DNA of 64,000 nt from Endozoicomonas sp965232255 (GTDB lineage Bacteria; Pseudomonadota; Gammaproteobacteria; Pseudomonadales; Endozoicomonadaceae): contig OZ246962.1 in assembly GCA_965232255.1 (NCBI GenBank), positions 3,038,001 through 3,102,000 of the forward strand, given 5' to 3'. The notes beneath the pieces are model-generated. The model was given only the letters and a program-made list of their open reading frames with translations, had not been told where the DNA came from and searched no databases. Position 1 is the stretch's first letter; each line of letters begins with the position of its first letter. A program made the position numbers and the translations under genes. Below, piece by piece: positions 53,644 to 62,191 of the stretch.

Positions 53644-56181
53644 ATGCGTACAACCATTCGCCTGTCCCCTGGCAGAGCCGATTCCAACTCGCCACCGCCA
53701 CCTCCCCCGCCTGGTGGCGACGGAGATAATGCCGCTGCGGGTCCAAGTAATCCCGAACCGAGCGAGTTTGATGTCAGTCGGGCAACGGTGGCACGGGTAC
53801 AGGCAGCAGGCGCAGGACGCGGGAAAAAAAGGAAAAAAACCTCGTCGCAAGAAGCAATCGAACAGGCACGGATGATACTTCAGGCGCAGGATAATCGTGA
53901 ACTGGAACGACTCAAGACAGTTTGTCATGACAAGGGTATCGACTTTAAAGACGGCATGTATCCGCTGATATTGGCGTGTCCCAGGTCACACAGACCGTTG
54001 TTTATCCGTAAGCTGACCTACTTCTTTAAATACGCCTTCGCGGTTGATAGCACTGACGCAATAACCAGAATGTTTGGCGCGGAGCCAACACCACAAAAAT
54101 GGCAACATTTTCTCAATATGCGTGAGGAAGACATTGTTGCCGTGGCACGAACCGGTCAGGCATCGGCTATAGCAACCATGTGCAAAAATAGGGGGTTCCC
54201 GGCTGCGGGCGCAGTTCAGGCGCTACTAGCGTGCGAGAGTTTGTCGCCCGGTGGTCAGTTAGATCAGGAGTTATTAGATGCCGTGGCGGCCATGTGTCGT
54301 GGTAAAGGGGTGCCAGCGGCGGCGGCGGTGAACGCATTGTTGGGACTTCCGGCGTTCAAAACCGGTGATGCATTAGACAAAACACTGCTTAAAACCGTTG
54401 CGACAGCCCACACCGGTAAAGGTATCCCTACCGAAGATGCTGTAAAAGCATGCCTCTCATCGGATACGCCCAGCGCGACAGACGAGCAGGCAGCAAGCGC
54501 TACATCAAGCTCCGCTGCTGCCGACGCCGCGACTCCTGGTCCAAGTGGTCTCGGTGTCGGAGCAGCACAAGGTGCAAGTTCAAGGCGTGCACAGAAAAGA
54601 AAAGCACTGGCAGCAGCCCGTAGCAAGGAATCTGCTCGTGAGGTTTTGATGCATCCGGATGCCGCTACGCATGAGGCCATGCAGGCATTGGAAAAGATTT
54701 GTCGGGAACGGCATATCCACATCGGAGCCAGCCTCTACGACCTGATTAACTCCTGCCCGCATAATGTGCAAGTGCCATTTATCCAAAAGTGCACCCACTA
54801 CTTTACCCTGGCCAAAGGAATTAAAAACACCAGTTCGCTGATCAACATGTTTGAGCGAGACTCCATTCGGCAACGCACTCTTTTCAGTGCCATGTCGGAT
54901 GCCAATATTGCCCGTGTTGCCCAATACGGGCACGTGCAGGCTGTGGCTGCCATGAGCAAGAACAAGGGATTCCCAAGCGCAGGGGCGGTCAGAAAATTGC
55001 TCACCCACCCAAGCCTGACCGCCAGTGGTCAGCTGGATGTGGAGCTGTTGAAATCCATAAGCATCATGTATGCCCGAAAAGGCATTCCCTCAGCAGAAGC
55101 CGTGACCGAGCTGCTGGCCATGAACGCTTTCAAAATTGAGGGAGCGTTTAATCTCAAGCTGTTCCAGACCATTACGACCATGTACGCTGGCAAACGCTTT
55201 CCCACTGAGGGAGACGTTGCAGCTTTTCTGGCTCTGGATTGCCTTAAGACCAGTGAGGGGACACTGGATTGGCACAAACTCAATGGCCTTGCCATCATGT
55301 CTCGGGAAAGAGGCTTGCCACACAAAGACGCGATCACCAAGCTGTTGACAATGTCGTGCTTTCAGACAGGGGGGCGATTCAGCGCAACGTTGTTTGGCTC
55401 CATTGCCACTATATGTGACCGCAAAGGTTTACCCACTCCTGAGCAAGTAACAGACTTTTTAACCTTAAAAGCACTGCAGAAAAACGACAGTATCGATCCA
55501 ACGTTGCTCGCGTGCGTTTCATCAATTAACAGGGGCCGTGGTCTCCCAACGCAAGAGCAAGTCGAGAGCTTACTCGGCATACCTGATCTTGAGGTAAGCC
55601 GAGGCAGAGGTTATCCACTGTTACGTAGCATTTCCTCAATGTGCGGCTGTCGGGGATTTCCACCTACGCGTGACGTACAGGGCCTATTGGCTGTTCCCGG
55701 CATGAAAATCGGTGACCGGGTTGATGAAAGCGTACTCAAATCCATCTCGCACATGCAGCACTACAGAGGCTTGCCCCAGGCAGAAACGGTAAGAGAGCTG
55801 TTGTCACTGCTTAGTTCGCAATCCGGGAGCACACCGAGTCTGGATCTGCTGAAAAGTATCAGCAGCCTGTACGGGAGGCTGGGGGTACCAGCCATCACCG
55901 AGGCACGTAGCCTGTTGTCGCTGCCCGGTTTAATGGTTGCTGGTCGCCTTGATGCCCGGCTACTGCGCCAAGTGGCGAAAATAAATGCCGGCAAAGGCTT
56001 TCCTGATCAACGCGTCATAGAACAGGTCAGGGCAGGCTTTGTTCAGGGTACGCAACAGAGCACGGTTTCAGGAGGAACGACGGCAGAAGCACCCGGACCA
56101 TCATCGTCCGAACGCAGTCATACGCCACCACTGGTCGGCAGCCCAAGAAGTTTTCTGGCGAAACGCCCACGAAAAGAGTGA
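53644..56181 (+). CDS. Large helical-repeat protein with NLS-like segments, candidate effector
   Basis: This is an 845-residue protein of no family I can name. It has a disordered Pro/Gly-rich N-terminus (seven consecutive Pro at 17-23), a basic KKRKK at 61-65, and two tandem copies of one module. Each module has a capping domain (about 70-158 and 330-420), a segment like EEDIVAVARTGQASAI, and repeats of 36-40 residues with pattern LL-x-SI-x2-M-x3-KG-x-P-x4-V-x2-LL. Module 1 (to about 280) has about three repeats and module 2 (to about 815) about ten. An Ala/Gly/Ser linker with RRAQKRK separates them. The C-terminus is AKRPRKE. GCAGGAG precedes the ATG at 53644. Basic clusters and solenoid repeats resemble nuclear-targeted effectors; function is inferred. 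Confidence 0.75.
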   Translation: MRTTIRLSPGRADSNSPPPPPPPGGDGDNAAAGPSNPEPSEFDVSRATVARVQAAGAGRGKKRKKTSSQEAIEQARMILQAQDNRELERLKTVCHDKGIDFKDGMYPLILACPRSHRPLFIRKLTYFFKYAFAVDSTDAITRMFGAEPTPQKWQHFLNMREEDIVAVARTGQASAIATMCKNRGFPAAGAVQALLACESLSPGGQLDQELLDAVAAMCRGKGVPAAAAVNALLGLPAFKTGDALDKTLLKTVATAHTGKGIPTEDAVKACLSSDTPSATDEQAASATSSSAAADAATPGPSGLGVGAAQGASSRRAQKRKALAAARSKESAREVLMHPDAATHEAMQALEKICRERHIHIGASLYDLINSCPHNVQVPFIQKCTHYFTLAKGIKNTSSLINMFERDSIRQRTLFSAMSDANIARVAQYGHVQAVAAMSKNKGFPSAGAVRKLLTHPSLTASGQLDVELLKSISIMYARKGIPSAEAVTELLAMNAFKIEGAFNLKLFQTITTMYAGKRFPTEGDVAAFLALDCLKTSEGTLDWHKLNGLAIMSRERGLPHKDAITKLLTMSCFQTGGRFSATLFGSIATICDRKGLPTPEQVTDFLTLKALQKNDSIDPTLLACVSSINRGRGLPTQEQVESLLGIPDLEVSRGRGYPLLRSISSMCGCRGFPPTRDVQGLLAVPGMKIGDRVDESVLKSISHMQHYRGLPQAETVRELLSLLSSQSGSTPSLDLLKSISSLYGRLGVPAITEARSLLSLPGLMVAGRLDARLLRQVAKINAGKGFPDQRVIEQVRAGFVQGTQQSTVSGGTTAEAPGPSSSERSHTPPLVGSPRSFLAKRPRKE

Positions 56182-56236
56182 TCTGGTGTGATTGTCGATG
56201 CCACCCAATGAACCCGCTGACATCAACAATCTGCAC

Positions 56237-57316
56237 TTACCAAACGACCACCCGTGCCTCAGCATGCTCAACAAACTGACCAATTGCCGTCAGTGCCAGA
56301 CCTTCACGCTCTGCGACAGCCAGAAAGGTACTTTCGGCCTCCGGACGCACCGCCACCAACAAACCACCGCTAGTCTGCGGATCAAGCAGAATCTGCACGT
56401 CCCGCTCACTAAGGATCCCAAGCTGCTGCGAGTAACTGTCGTAGTTACGACGGCTGCCACCGGGCGCACAGCCCAAAGCCAGGTAGCGGTCCACATCCGG
56501 CAGCAACGGCACGGCATCGCGAAAGACCTCGGCACACAAGCCACTGCCAGCACACATCTCCAGTAAATGCCCGAGCAGACCAAAGCCAGTAACGTCGGTC
56601 ATGGCCGTTACACCCGACAAGGCAGCAAAAGCAGCACCGGGCTTATTCAGACGACACATTGTTTCCGTCACCAGTGCTTCATGGTCAGCCGAACAATGGC
56701 CTTTTTTGATGGCCGTAGTCAGCACACCAATACCCAATGGTTTGGTCAGGTAAAGGCGATCACCAATTTGCGCGCCATCATTGCGCTTTAAGTGCTCAAC
56801 AGCTACACGACCATTGACCGATAATCCGAAAATTGGCTCCGGCGCATCAATACTGTGCCCACCTGCCAGCGGCATACCGGCATCCCGACAAGCATCACGA
56901 CCACCGCGCAATACCTCCCGCGCCACTGTCGCAGACAGGGTATTGACCGGCCACCCCAGAACAGCCAGCGCCATCATCGGTATGCCGCCCATGGCATAGA
57001 CGTCACTGATAGCATTGGCGGCAGCTATACGTCCGAAGTCGTATGGATTATCAACAATGGGCATAAAGAAATCGGTGGTGCTGATGATGGCCTCGCCATT
57101 GCCCAGCGCATAAACGGCCGCGTCATCGGCCTTGTCGTTGCCCACCAGCAACGAAGGATGCCCGCTGTTATCGGACAACCCGTCCAGCATCGTTCCCAGG
57201 ACCCCTGGGGCAATTTTGCAGCCTCAGCCACCGCCATGCGAGTAACGGGTCAGGCGTACCTGTTCCATGGTTTCATCAGCACGCACCGGGCGAATGTCCA
57301 GGTTTGCTTCACTCAT
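56237..57316 (-). CDS. selD: Selenophosphate synthase SelD, itself a selenoprotein (Sec31)
   Basis: SelD makes selenophosphate, the selenium donor for Sec-tRNA, from selenide and ATP. Reading from the ATG at 57316 (GGAG 9 nt upstream) gives VRLTRYSHGGG, then an in-frame TGA at 57226-57224, then GCKIAPGVLG. The TGA is exactly where SelD proteins have the catalytic Cys or Sec. Read through, the protein has 359 residues (E. coli 347), with LVGNDKADDAAVY, ISTTDFFMPIVD, GGHSIDAPEPIFG and DPQTSGGLL. Ordinary gene finders would start it late, near 57190, and lose the active site. A SECIS-like hairpin follows the TGA. It ends the selC-selA-selB-grdX-selD operon. Confidence 0.93.
57195..57226 (-). promoter_or_regulatory. 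bSECIS-like hairpin for selD Sec31
   Basis: Starting 14 nt after the UGA, the stem CCCAG/CTGGG (57209-57205 and 57199-57195) closes a five-base loop GGGTC. The loop begins 19 nt after the UGA, close to the spacing in E. coli fdhF (18 nt), and contains the GGU-C element recognised by SelB. Confidence 0.75.
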
Positions 57317-57382
57317 AATTTGATACTCCACAACTGCTTGAATAAGAGCCAACGGAACGGTATGAATCTGACTGGGAAAAAT

Positions 57383-57796
57383 TTATATCAGTATCGGTGG
57401 CAACGCTCTGGTCAGCGCCGGATCGATGGATTCCAGCCCTGACTTAAGCAATTGATAATCAATCAGCTGAAAATCCTGTAAAGTCTGCTCATCATAGGAT
57501 CGCTGCCTGGCACCGGCCATCAAGGTATTAAACCGGTCAATAGCGCCTTCGATTACCTCCAAAGAGCGCATGTCCAACGCCCCATCCCGGTCATCCACCG
57601 CCACCGAGCGATAGGGCGACTCACCCGGTTTAACACTGCCTGCCAACGGATGGGTGAGCAACAGGGCACCGGCGTGTATCCGGTTACGAACTTGATGCAA
57701 TACCTGCTGATAATCCTCACAGTCGCACTGGCTGACGGCAGAAAACATTACCTTTACGCGGGGATTATTGCTAATGATCAGTAATTTTTGCGCCAT
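57383..57796 (-). CDS. GrdX-family protein in the selenocysteine operon
   Basis: This 137-residue protein matches GrdX of clostridial glycine-reductase operons. It starts LLIISNNPRV, then has IHAGALLLTHPLAGSVKPGESPYRS, SLEVIEGAID and a C-terminal DFQLIDYQLL. GrdX has no established biochemical function, but it travels with selenoprotein reductases. Here it is between selB (1-nt gap) and selD (66-nt gap), which suggests a role in Sec insertion or selenium handling. That role is inference. Confidence 0.75.
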   Translation of the reverse strand: MAQKLLIISNNPRVKVMFSAVSQCDCEDYQQVLHQVRNRIHAGALLLTHPLAGSVKPGESPYRSVAVDDRDGALDMRSLEVIEGAIDRFNTLMAGARQRSYDEQTLQDFQLIDYQLLKSGLESIDPALTRALPPILI

Positions 57797-57797
57797 A

Positions 57798-59621
57798 TTA
57801 TGCCGCCTTATCCTGTCCTTGTTCGGCCGTTGTCGGCAGTTTGATAACTATACGATCGGTGTCGTCTCGACGCACCCAGCGATCCAGCTCCATCCGGTTC
57901 AGCAGCGGAATGATGTATTTGCGACTCAGTCCGGTGCGCTCCCGGGCCAGGTTAATAGTGAAACGCTCACCTACGGCCAGACCAGCCAGAATCGCAGTCA
58001 ACAACTGCTGGTACAACTCAGTGCTGTAATAGATACGCCCTTCCAGGGCAACCACAAAGCCAAGACGCACCAGGTTACGCAATAGTTTCTGGGCACCGGG
58101 AATTTTCTCTTTATCCGCCTCAAGGCCATCTTTGCCAGCGGCGCGAATATGAGTCAATAACTGCTGTCCGTCGTGTCCCAGGTCATCTTCCGAAGCACCG
58201 CTGCCGGCCATCCAGGCATCCCGGCTCATACGCAGTTTGTCGTCTGCCTTTAATTGCAGCAATACCTGCTCCACCACGGCTGGCAACACTGTCAGGCGGG
58301 TGCTTAATTCCAGCAGCGTCATGGCAATGCCTTCGCCAGCAAGCAACTGCAAAATCTGCTGTTGCAGGGTCTGGTTAAAGGCGACACTCATCACCCAATC
58401 ACCGGCTGCCCGGTAGTGTTCCTGATCCGCCAGCAATGACTGCGTGGCCAGTACCGCCGGCACATAACCTTCAAGCTCCAGGCTCAGGCGCAATTGATCC
58501 CCGGCGGTAAAGGCTTCGGGCAACGCATCAAGCAATACCTGCAAGCGCTTGCGCTGATGCACCGCCACATCCCGCGTCCAGACGATACGTCCGCTGTGGA
58601 TCAGTTCACTGCCACCGTGGCGAATCATGACCACTGGCTGTCCCCAGAAACAGGGCACAGGCTGATCCAGTTTCAACAACGCCAGTCGGGTATCTTTGAT
58701 ATAGACAATGCGCGCCAACCCATTCCAGGTACCAAGCGCTACTTCCACCTCACGATTGCGCTGTCCGCCACTCTGCTCTTGTTCTAGACGGACAAATAAC
58801 CGCTTAGTTACCTGACAGGGCGCATCACGGCTGACCAGACAGTGCCCACGCTCCAACTCCTTGCGGGTAATGCCCTTCAAGCCCACCGCCACTCGGGAAA
58901 CCGGCTGCGCCTGCTCCAGATTGTGATAGTAGGACTGCAAGCTACGCACTTGCACCTCTTTGCCGCCCGGATACACTTTTAACCGATCACCGACGTTTAT
59001 TGGCGCATCGGCCAAACTACCGGTAACCACGGTGCCAATGCCATTTACGGAAAACACCCGGTCAATATACAAATGCGGGCAAGTAGACAACGAATGACGT
59101 TCAATCTGAGACAACTTGCGTAAAATCAGTGCACGCAAAACATCAATGTTCTGCCCAGTCAAAGCGGACACCGCGATAGAATCGGGAATTTCATTGGTAA
59201 TGGCCAGGCACTGCTCCAGGGCATCCTCTTCCACCAGCGCCAGGGTTTCTTCGTCCACGGCATCGGCCTTATTGATACAGACGATAATATCGCACACCCC
59301 CATGGCGTGGGCGACGCGCAAATGATCGGTGGTCATGGGCATCCAGCCCTCATCGGCGGCAATCACCAGCAATACCAGGTCCAGGCTCCACACCCCTGCC
59401 ACCATGTTACGAATAAAACGTTCATGGCCCGGTACATCGATTACGCCGACGGTGGCACCCGAACCGGCAAAAGTGTCGTCACTGAAATGGGCAAACCCCA
59501 AATCCAGCGTCATACCGCGCGCCTGCTCCTCTTGCCGGGCCGTGGTAATGCCGGTCAACGCTTTAATCAACGCTGTTTTGCCATGATCCACATGGCCTGC
59601 CGTACCAATCACCGCCTTCAT
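57798..59621 (-). CDS. selB: Selenocysteine-specific elongation factor SelB
   Basis: SelB delivers Sec-tRNA(Sec) to the ribosome at UGA codons marked by a SECIS hairpin. The 607-residue protein (E. coli 614) has G1 GTAGHVDHGKTA, the switch region ARGMTLDLGFA, G3 DVPGHERF and G4 NKAD, EF-Tu-like domains II and III, and C-terminal winged-helix repeats (about 410-600) that bind SECIS RNA. It overlaps selA by 4 nt. Confidence 0.96.
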   Translation of the reverse strand: MKAVIGTAGHVDHGKTALIKALTGITTARQEEQARGMTLDLGFAHFSDDTFAGSGATVGVIDVPGHERFIRNMVAGVWSLDLVLLVIAADEGWMPMTTDHLRVAHAMGVCDIIVCINKADAVDEETLALVEEDALEQCLAITNEIPDSIAVSALTGQNIDVLRALILRKLSQIERHSLSTCPHLYIDRVFSVNGIGTVVTGSLADAPINVGDRLKVYPGGKEVQVRSLQSYYHNLEQAQPVSRVAVGLKGITRKELERGHCLVSRDAPCQVTKRLFVRLEQEQSGGQRNREVEVALGTWNGLARIVYIKDTRLALLKLDQPVPCFWGQPVVMIRHGGSELIHSGRIVWTRDVAVHQRKRLQVLLDALPEAFTAGDQLRLSLELEGYVPAVLATQSLLADQEHYRAAGDWVMSVAFNQTLQQQILQLLAGEGIAMTLLELSTRLTVLPAVVEQVLLQLKADDKLRMSRDAWMAGSGASEDDLGHDGQQLLTHIRAAGKDGLEADKEKIPGAQKLLRNLVRLGFVVALEGRIYYSTELYQQLLTAILAGLAVGERFTINLARERTGLSRKYIIPLLNRMELDRWVRRDDTDRIVIKLPTTAEQGQDKAA

Positions 59622-60973
59622 AAACCAAGGTAACTCCTGAGTTGCTCTGTCAATACCGCTAACTCCCGAGGCAGAACCGCTGCCATATTCAACTGCACAC
59701 GATCATTGCGAATCACCCCGATCACCGGCAAAGGCATGGCGCGCAGGTCGGCCAACACTTGCTCTGAAGACGTGCTCACTAGCAATTCCACGGACCAGGA
59801 AGGGAAAAATTCATCGGGCAATGTACCACCACCGACCACCATCTGCGAAGGAACCAAACGACTATAATCGTTTAATTCTGCCACCAGTCCGCGCGCCCGG
59901 TGCTCGATATCTTCCTGACCGGTAGCGCATTTTTCGGCCACACCCTGTCCTTGCGGTGTACGGTTAAGTTTGCGTACCAGCAGTTCTTCGAGCAGGGAGT
60001 AGACAATACGCCCAGGGCGAAATGCGCGCATCAGCGGATTTTTCTCCAACTGTTGCAACAGGGCTCGGCGCCCACAAATTATACCTGCCTGCGGGCCTCC
60101 GAGAATCTTGTCACCGGAAAAGCAGACCAGATCAGCCCCGGCGCGAATGTACTGATTCATAGGTGTTTCGTTGGCGGCAAACTTCTCCGTTGACAGGCCG
60201 GATCCTTGATCCACCGCCAGTATCACCGACTCCGGCAAGCGGCGAGCCACCTCACGAATATCTGCCGACTCGGTAAAGCCACGTACGACAAAGTTAGAAC
60301 AGTGCACCATCAGCACCATGGCAGTGTTTTCTGTGACGGCTCTAATGTAATCATCAGCCGTAGTGATATTGGTGGTGCCGACTTCCACCAGTTTGGCGCC
60401 GGAGAGCGCCAGGATATCGGGAATACGAAAACCACCGCCAATCTGAATCTGCTCGCCCCGCGAGACAATCACTTCTTTGCCTTTGGCCAACTCATTAAGC
60501 AACAAATAGACGGAAGCGGCATTATTATTAACCACCATGCCTTCCTCGGCCCCGGTCAGACTGGCCAGCAACTGACTGACGATCCCCTTGCGCTGGCCGC
60601 GCTTGCCATCGCTGAGCTTGATCTCAAGATTGCAGTAGCCGGTATTCACCTCGGCCACTGCATCCCACAACGCCGGATCAATGGGTGAACGACCAAGATT
60701 GGTATGCACTACTGTCCCGGTGGCATTAATCACCCGGGTATGACGCTGGTTAAGTAATGTTTGACAAGCACTGACCAGACGCTGATGCAGCATCTCATCG
60801 GTTATCTCTGACATGGAAGTAGCAATATCTTGTCGTACGACAGACAGCGTATGGCGCACCACGTCGGTCACCAGCGGTCGGCTGAGCTGGCGGATATAGG
60901 GAGCGAGGACTGGTTCCTGAAGCAGCTGTTCCACTTGCGGCAGACGAACGAATCCCTTCGGGCCTGGACTCAT
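59618..60973 (-). CDS. selA: L-seryl-tRNA(Sec) selenium transferase
   Basis: SelA converts Ser-tRNA(Sec) to Sec-tRNA(Sec) with selenophosphate as donor. The 451-residue PLP enzyme (E. coli 463) has an N-terminal tRNA-binding helical region, TGTVVHTNLGRSP, VNNNAAS and the PLP Lys in FSGDKILGGPQAG. It is 48 bp downstream of the tRNA-Sec gene, so selC and selA are probably cotranscribed. Confidence 0.97.
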   Translation of the reverse strand: MSPGPKGFVRLPQVEQLLQEPVLAPYIRQLSRPLVTDVVRHTLSVVRQDIATSMSEITDEMLHQRLVSACQTLLNQRHTRVINATGTVVHTNLGRSPIDPALWDAVAEVNTGYCNLEIKLSDGKRGQRKGIVSQLLASLTGAEEGMVVNNNAASVYLLLNELAKGKEVIVSRGEQIQIGGGFRIPDILALSGAKLVEVGTTNITTADDYIRAVTENTAMVLMVHCSNFVVRGFTESADIREVARRLPESVILAVDQGSGLSTEKFAANETPMNQYIRAGADLVCFSGDKILGGPQAGIICGRRALLQQLEKNPLMRAFRPGRIVYSLLEELLVRKLNRTPQGQGVAEKCATGQEDIEHRARGLVAELNDYSRLVPSQMVVGGGTLPDEFFPSWSVELLVSTSSEQVLADLRAMPLPVIGVIRNDRVQLNMAAVLPRELAVLTEQLRSYLGL

Positions 60974-61021
60974 GACTGAGAACCCTGTGTTCAGATTTCT
61001 GGTAAAGGAGATAAAAAAAGA

Positions 61022-61113
61022 TGGCGGAAGGAGCAGGAATCGAACCTACCAGAGCCTTCTCGGCTCGCATTGGTTTTGAAGACCAGGGGGACCACCAGAT
61101 CCCATCCACTTCC
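61022..61113 (-). tRNA. selC: tRNA-Sec (selC), anticodon TCA
   Basis: The 92-nt gene starts GGAAGTGG and ends with encoded CCA. It has the tRNA-Sec features: a 6-bp D stem (GGGATC/GGTCCC) with a 4-nt loop, anticodon TCA (61079-61077) for UGA, a long variable arm (GAGCC/GGCTC), and T loop TTCGATT. The acceptor 3' strand TCCTTCC is one base shorter than in E. coli (12 rather than 13 acceptor-plus-T pairs) and leaves a T-C mismatch at pair 6. It heads the sel operon. Confidence 0.93.
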
Positions 61114-61179
61114 TTGGTTTGGCTGGATTATTACCACTCATTTCACGAAATCCTATTTCGGTTTTCCGCAGACACTCAA

Positions 61180-61208
61180 CGAATAAGCATTTTATTGAGC
61201 TTCGTCAA
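61180..61208 (-). promoter_or_regulatory. Possible promoter of selC
   Basis: On the minus strand TTGACG (5 of 6 to -35) and TATTCG (3 of 6 to -10) are separated by 17 nt. The pair is 66 nt upstream of tRNA-Sec. The -10 is weak. Confidence 0.3.
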
Positions 61209-61294
61209 TTTTATGCTGGCGTAGGACGATCCATGGAACTTTCATGGTTGGGCAGTGTCTCAGGGGTTAGGTTTTTTTTGCTCGGAGGTGGCGC

Positions 61295-62191
61295 GTGACA
61301 CCACGAACACTGGAAACCAGGTCAACTGGCGCTGGATCAAGCGACGTTCCTCCTTCCACGTCATCGATCAGTAACGCATCTTTCAAACAGTTCAAGGTAT
61401 CCGGCGCACTGGCAGAACGGCGACTGGAAACAAAACCACCCGAGATGAACATTGCCGATTTTTACCGCCATCACGGTTACAAAAGTCTGAAGCATCATTG
61501 TATCCATTGGGAGAATGCCGTCTCAATTCTGAAAACCGGCAACCTTGCCCCGTTTGGTAGTTACCAGGATCAACTTCCCGGTTGTGCCAGCCACGGTAAC
61601 CCCACCTTTGTTTATTTCCGGGCAACTTCTCTGGAACAATCTCCGGACTCAATACAGTTCCACAGCTGCAGCTGGAGTAAATATGGCAAAGATGGCGGTA
61701 AAGAGTGGGGAGACTTGAATCAAATCTCTTTTGTTCATGATTTGTCAGTGCTCGATTGTCAGCCGTTTTACACCGGTTCAATGTACGGTGAGCCTACTGC
61801 TGATACATTCTCCACGGTGTTCTTTCGCCCCTACGACAACCCGCTAACCGCAAAAATAACCCATCGCGAAATCCTGGTACTGGGCAAGGTATCCAATCGT
61901 TCACTGACGGCGATCTGGGTACACCACTCTCGTCGCGATGAGTTTCTGGCCAGATTCAGGGAGGCAGGTGTGGAGACTATCGATGGACGACCACTGGCCG
62001 AGTTCATCAATCCAGTCAAACCGTTACCCAGCAGGCTCAGCCCAGACGAGAAATCACTGGCGTTAAATCCCATGCTCACGCTTGCCTTCAAACAAGCATC
62101 AGCAGGCCTTGTTACTACGGGCGACCACAGCCTGTCGGTCACGGGCGACCAGCTCAGCAGGTCTGGCTCGCCAGAACAGAATGACACTTAA
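61295..62191 (+). CDS. Possible DarT-like ADP-ribosyltransferase (DUF4433-like)
   Basis: This 298-residue protein has a disordered Ser/Thr-rich N-terminus (about 1-50) and C-terminus (about 235-298) around one domain. The domain starts with HWENAVSILKTGNLAP (His71), reminiscent of the H-x3-NL-x2-IL-x2-G motif of DarT, and later has THREILVLGKVS (Glu192) where DarT has its catalytic Glu (QAEFLV). DarT ADP-ribosylates thymidine in single-stranded DNA. No DarG antitoxin adjoins it. The disordered tails resemble a secreted effector. It begins at a GTG with GGAGG 7 nt upstream. Its last 93 nt overlap the convergent MATE gene. The family assignment is by eye and moderate. Confidence 0.45.
   Translation: MTPRTLETRSTGAGSSDVPPSTSSISNASFKQFKVSGALAERRLETKPPEMNIADFYRHHGYKSLKHHCIHWENAVSILKTGNLAPFGSYQDQLPGCASHGNPTFVYFRATSLEQSPDSIQFHSCSWSKYGKDGGKEWGDLNQISFVHDLSVLDCQPFYTGSMYGEPTADTFSTVFFRPYDNPLTAKITHREILVLGKVSNRSLTAIWVHHSRRDEFLARFREAGVETIDGRPLAEFINPVKPLPSRLSPDEKSLALNPMLTLAFKQASAGLVTTGDHSLSVTGDQLSRSGSPEQNDT

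Noticed and set aside
53644..56181. True TAL effector or pentatricopeptide protein
   Set aside because: The repeats are 36-40 residues and lack the TALE consensus and base-specifying residue pairs. PPR hallmarks are only superficially matched. It is described as an unnamed helical-repeat protein.
57224..57226. Nonsense mutation making selD a pseudogene
   Set aside because: The TGA falls exactly at the catalytic position, frame and similarity continue on both sides, a SECIS-like hairpin follows, and selC, selA and selB are adjacent. Sec insertion is the better explanation.
61295..62191. DarTG toxin-antitoxin operon
   Set aside because: Neighbours are tRNA-Sec and a MATE transporter; there is no macrodomain DarG gene.
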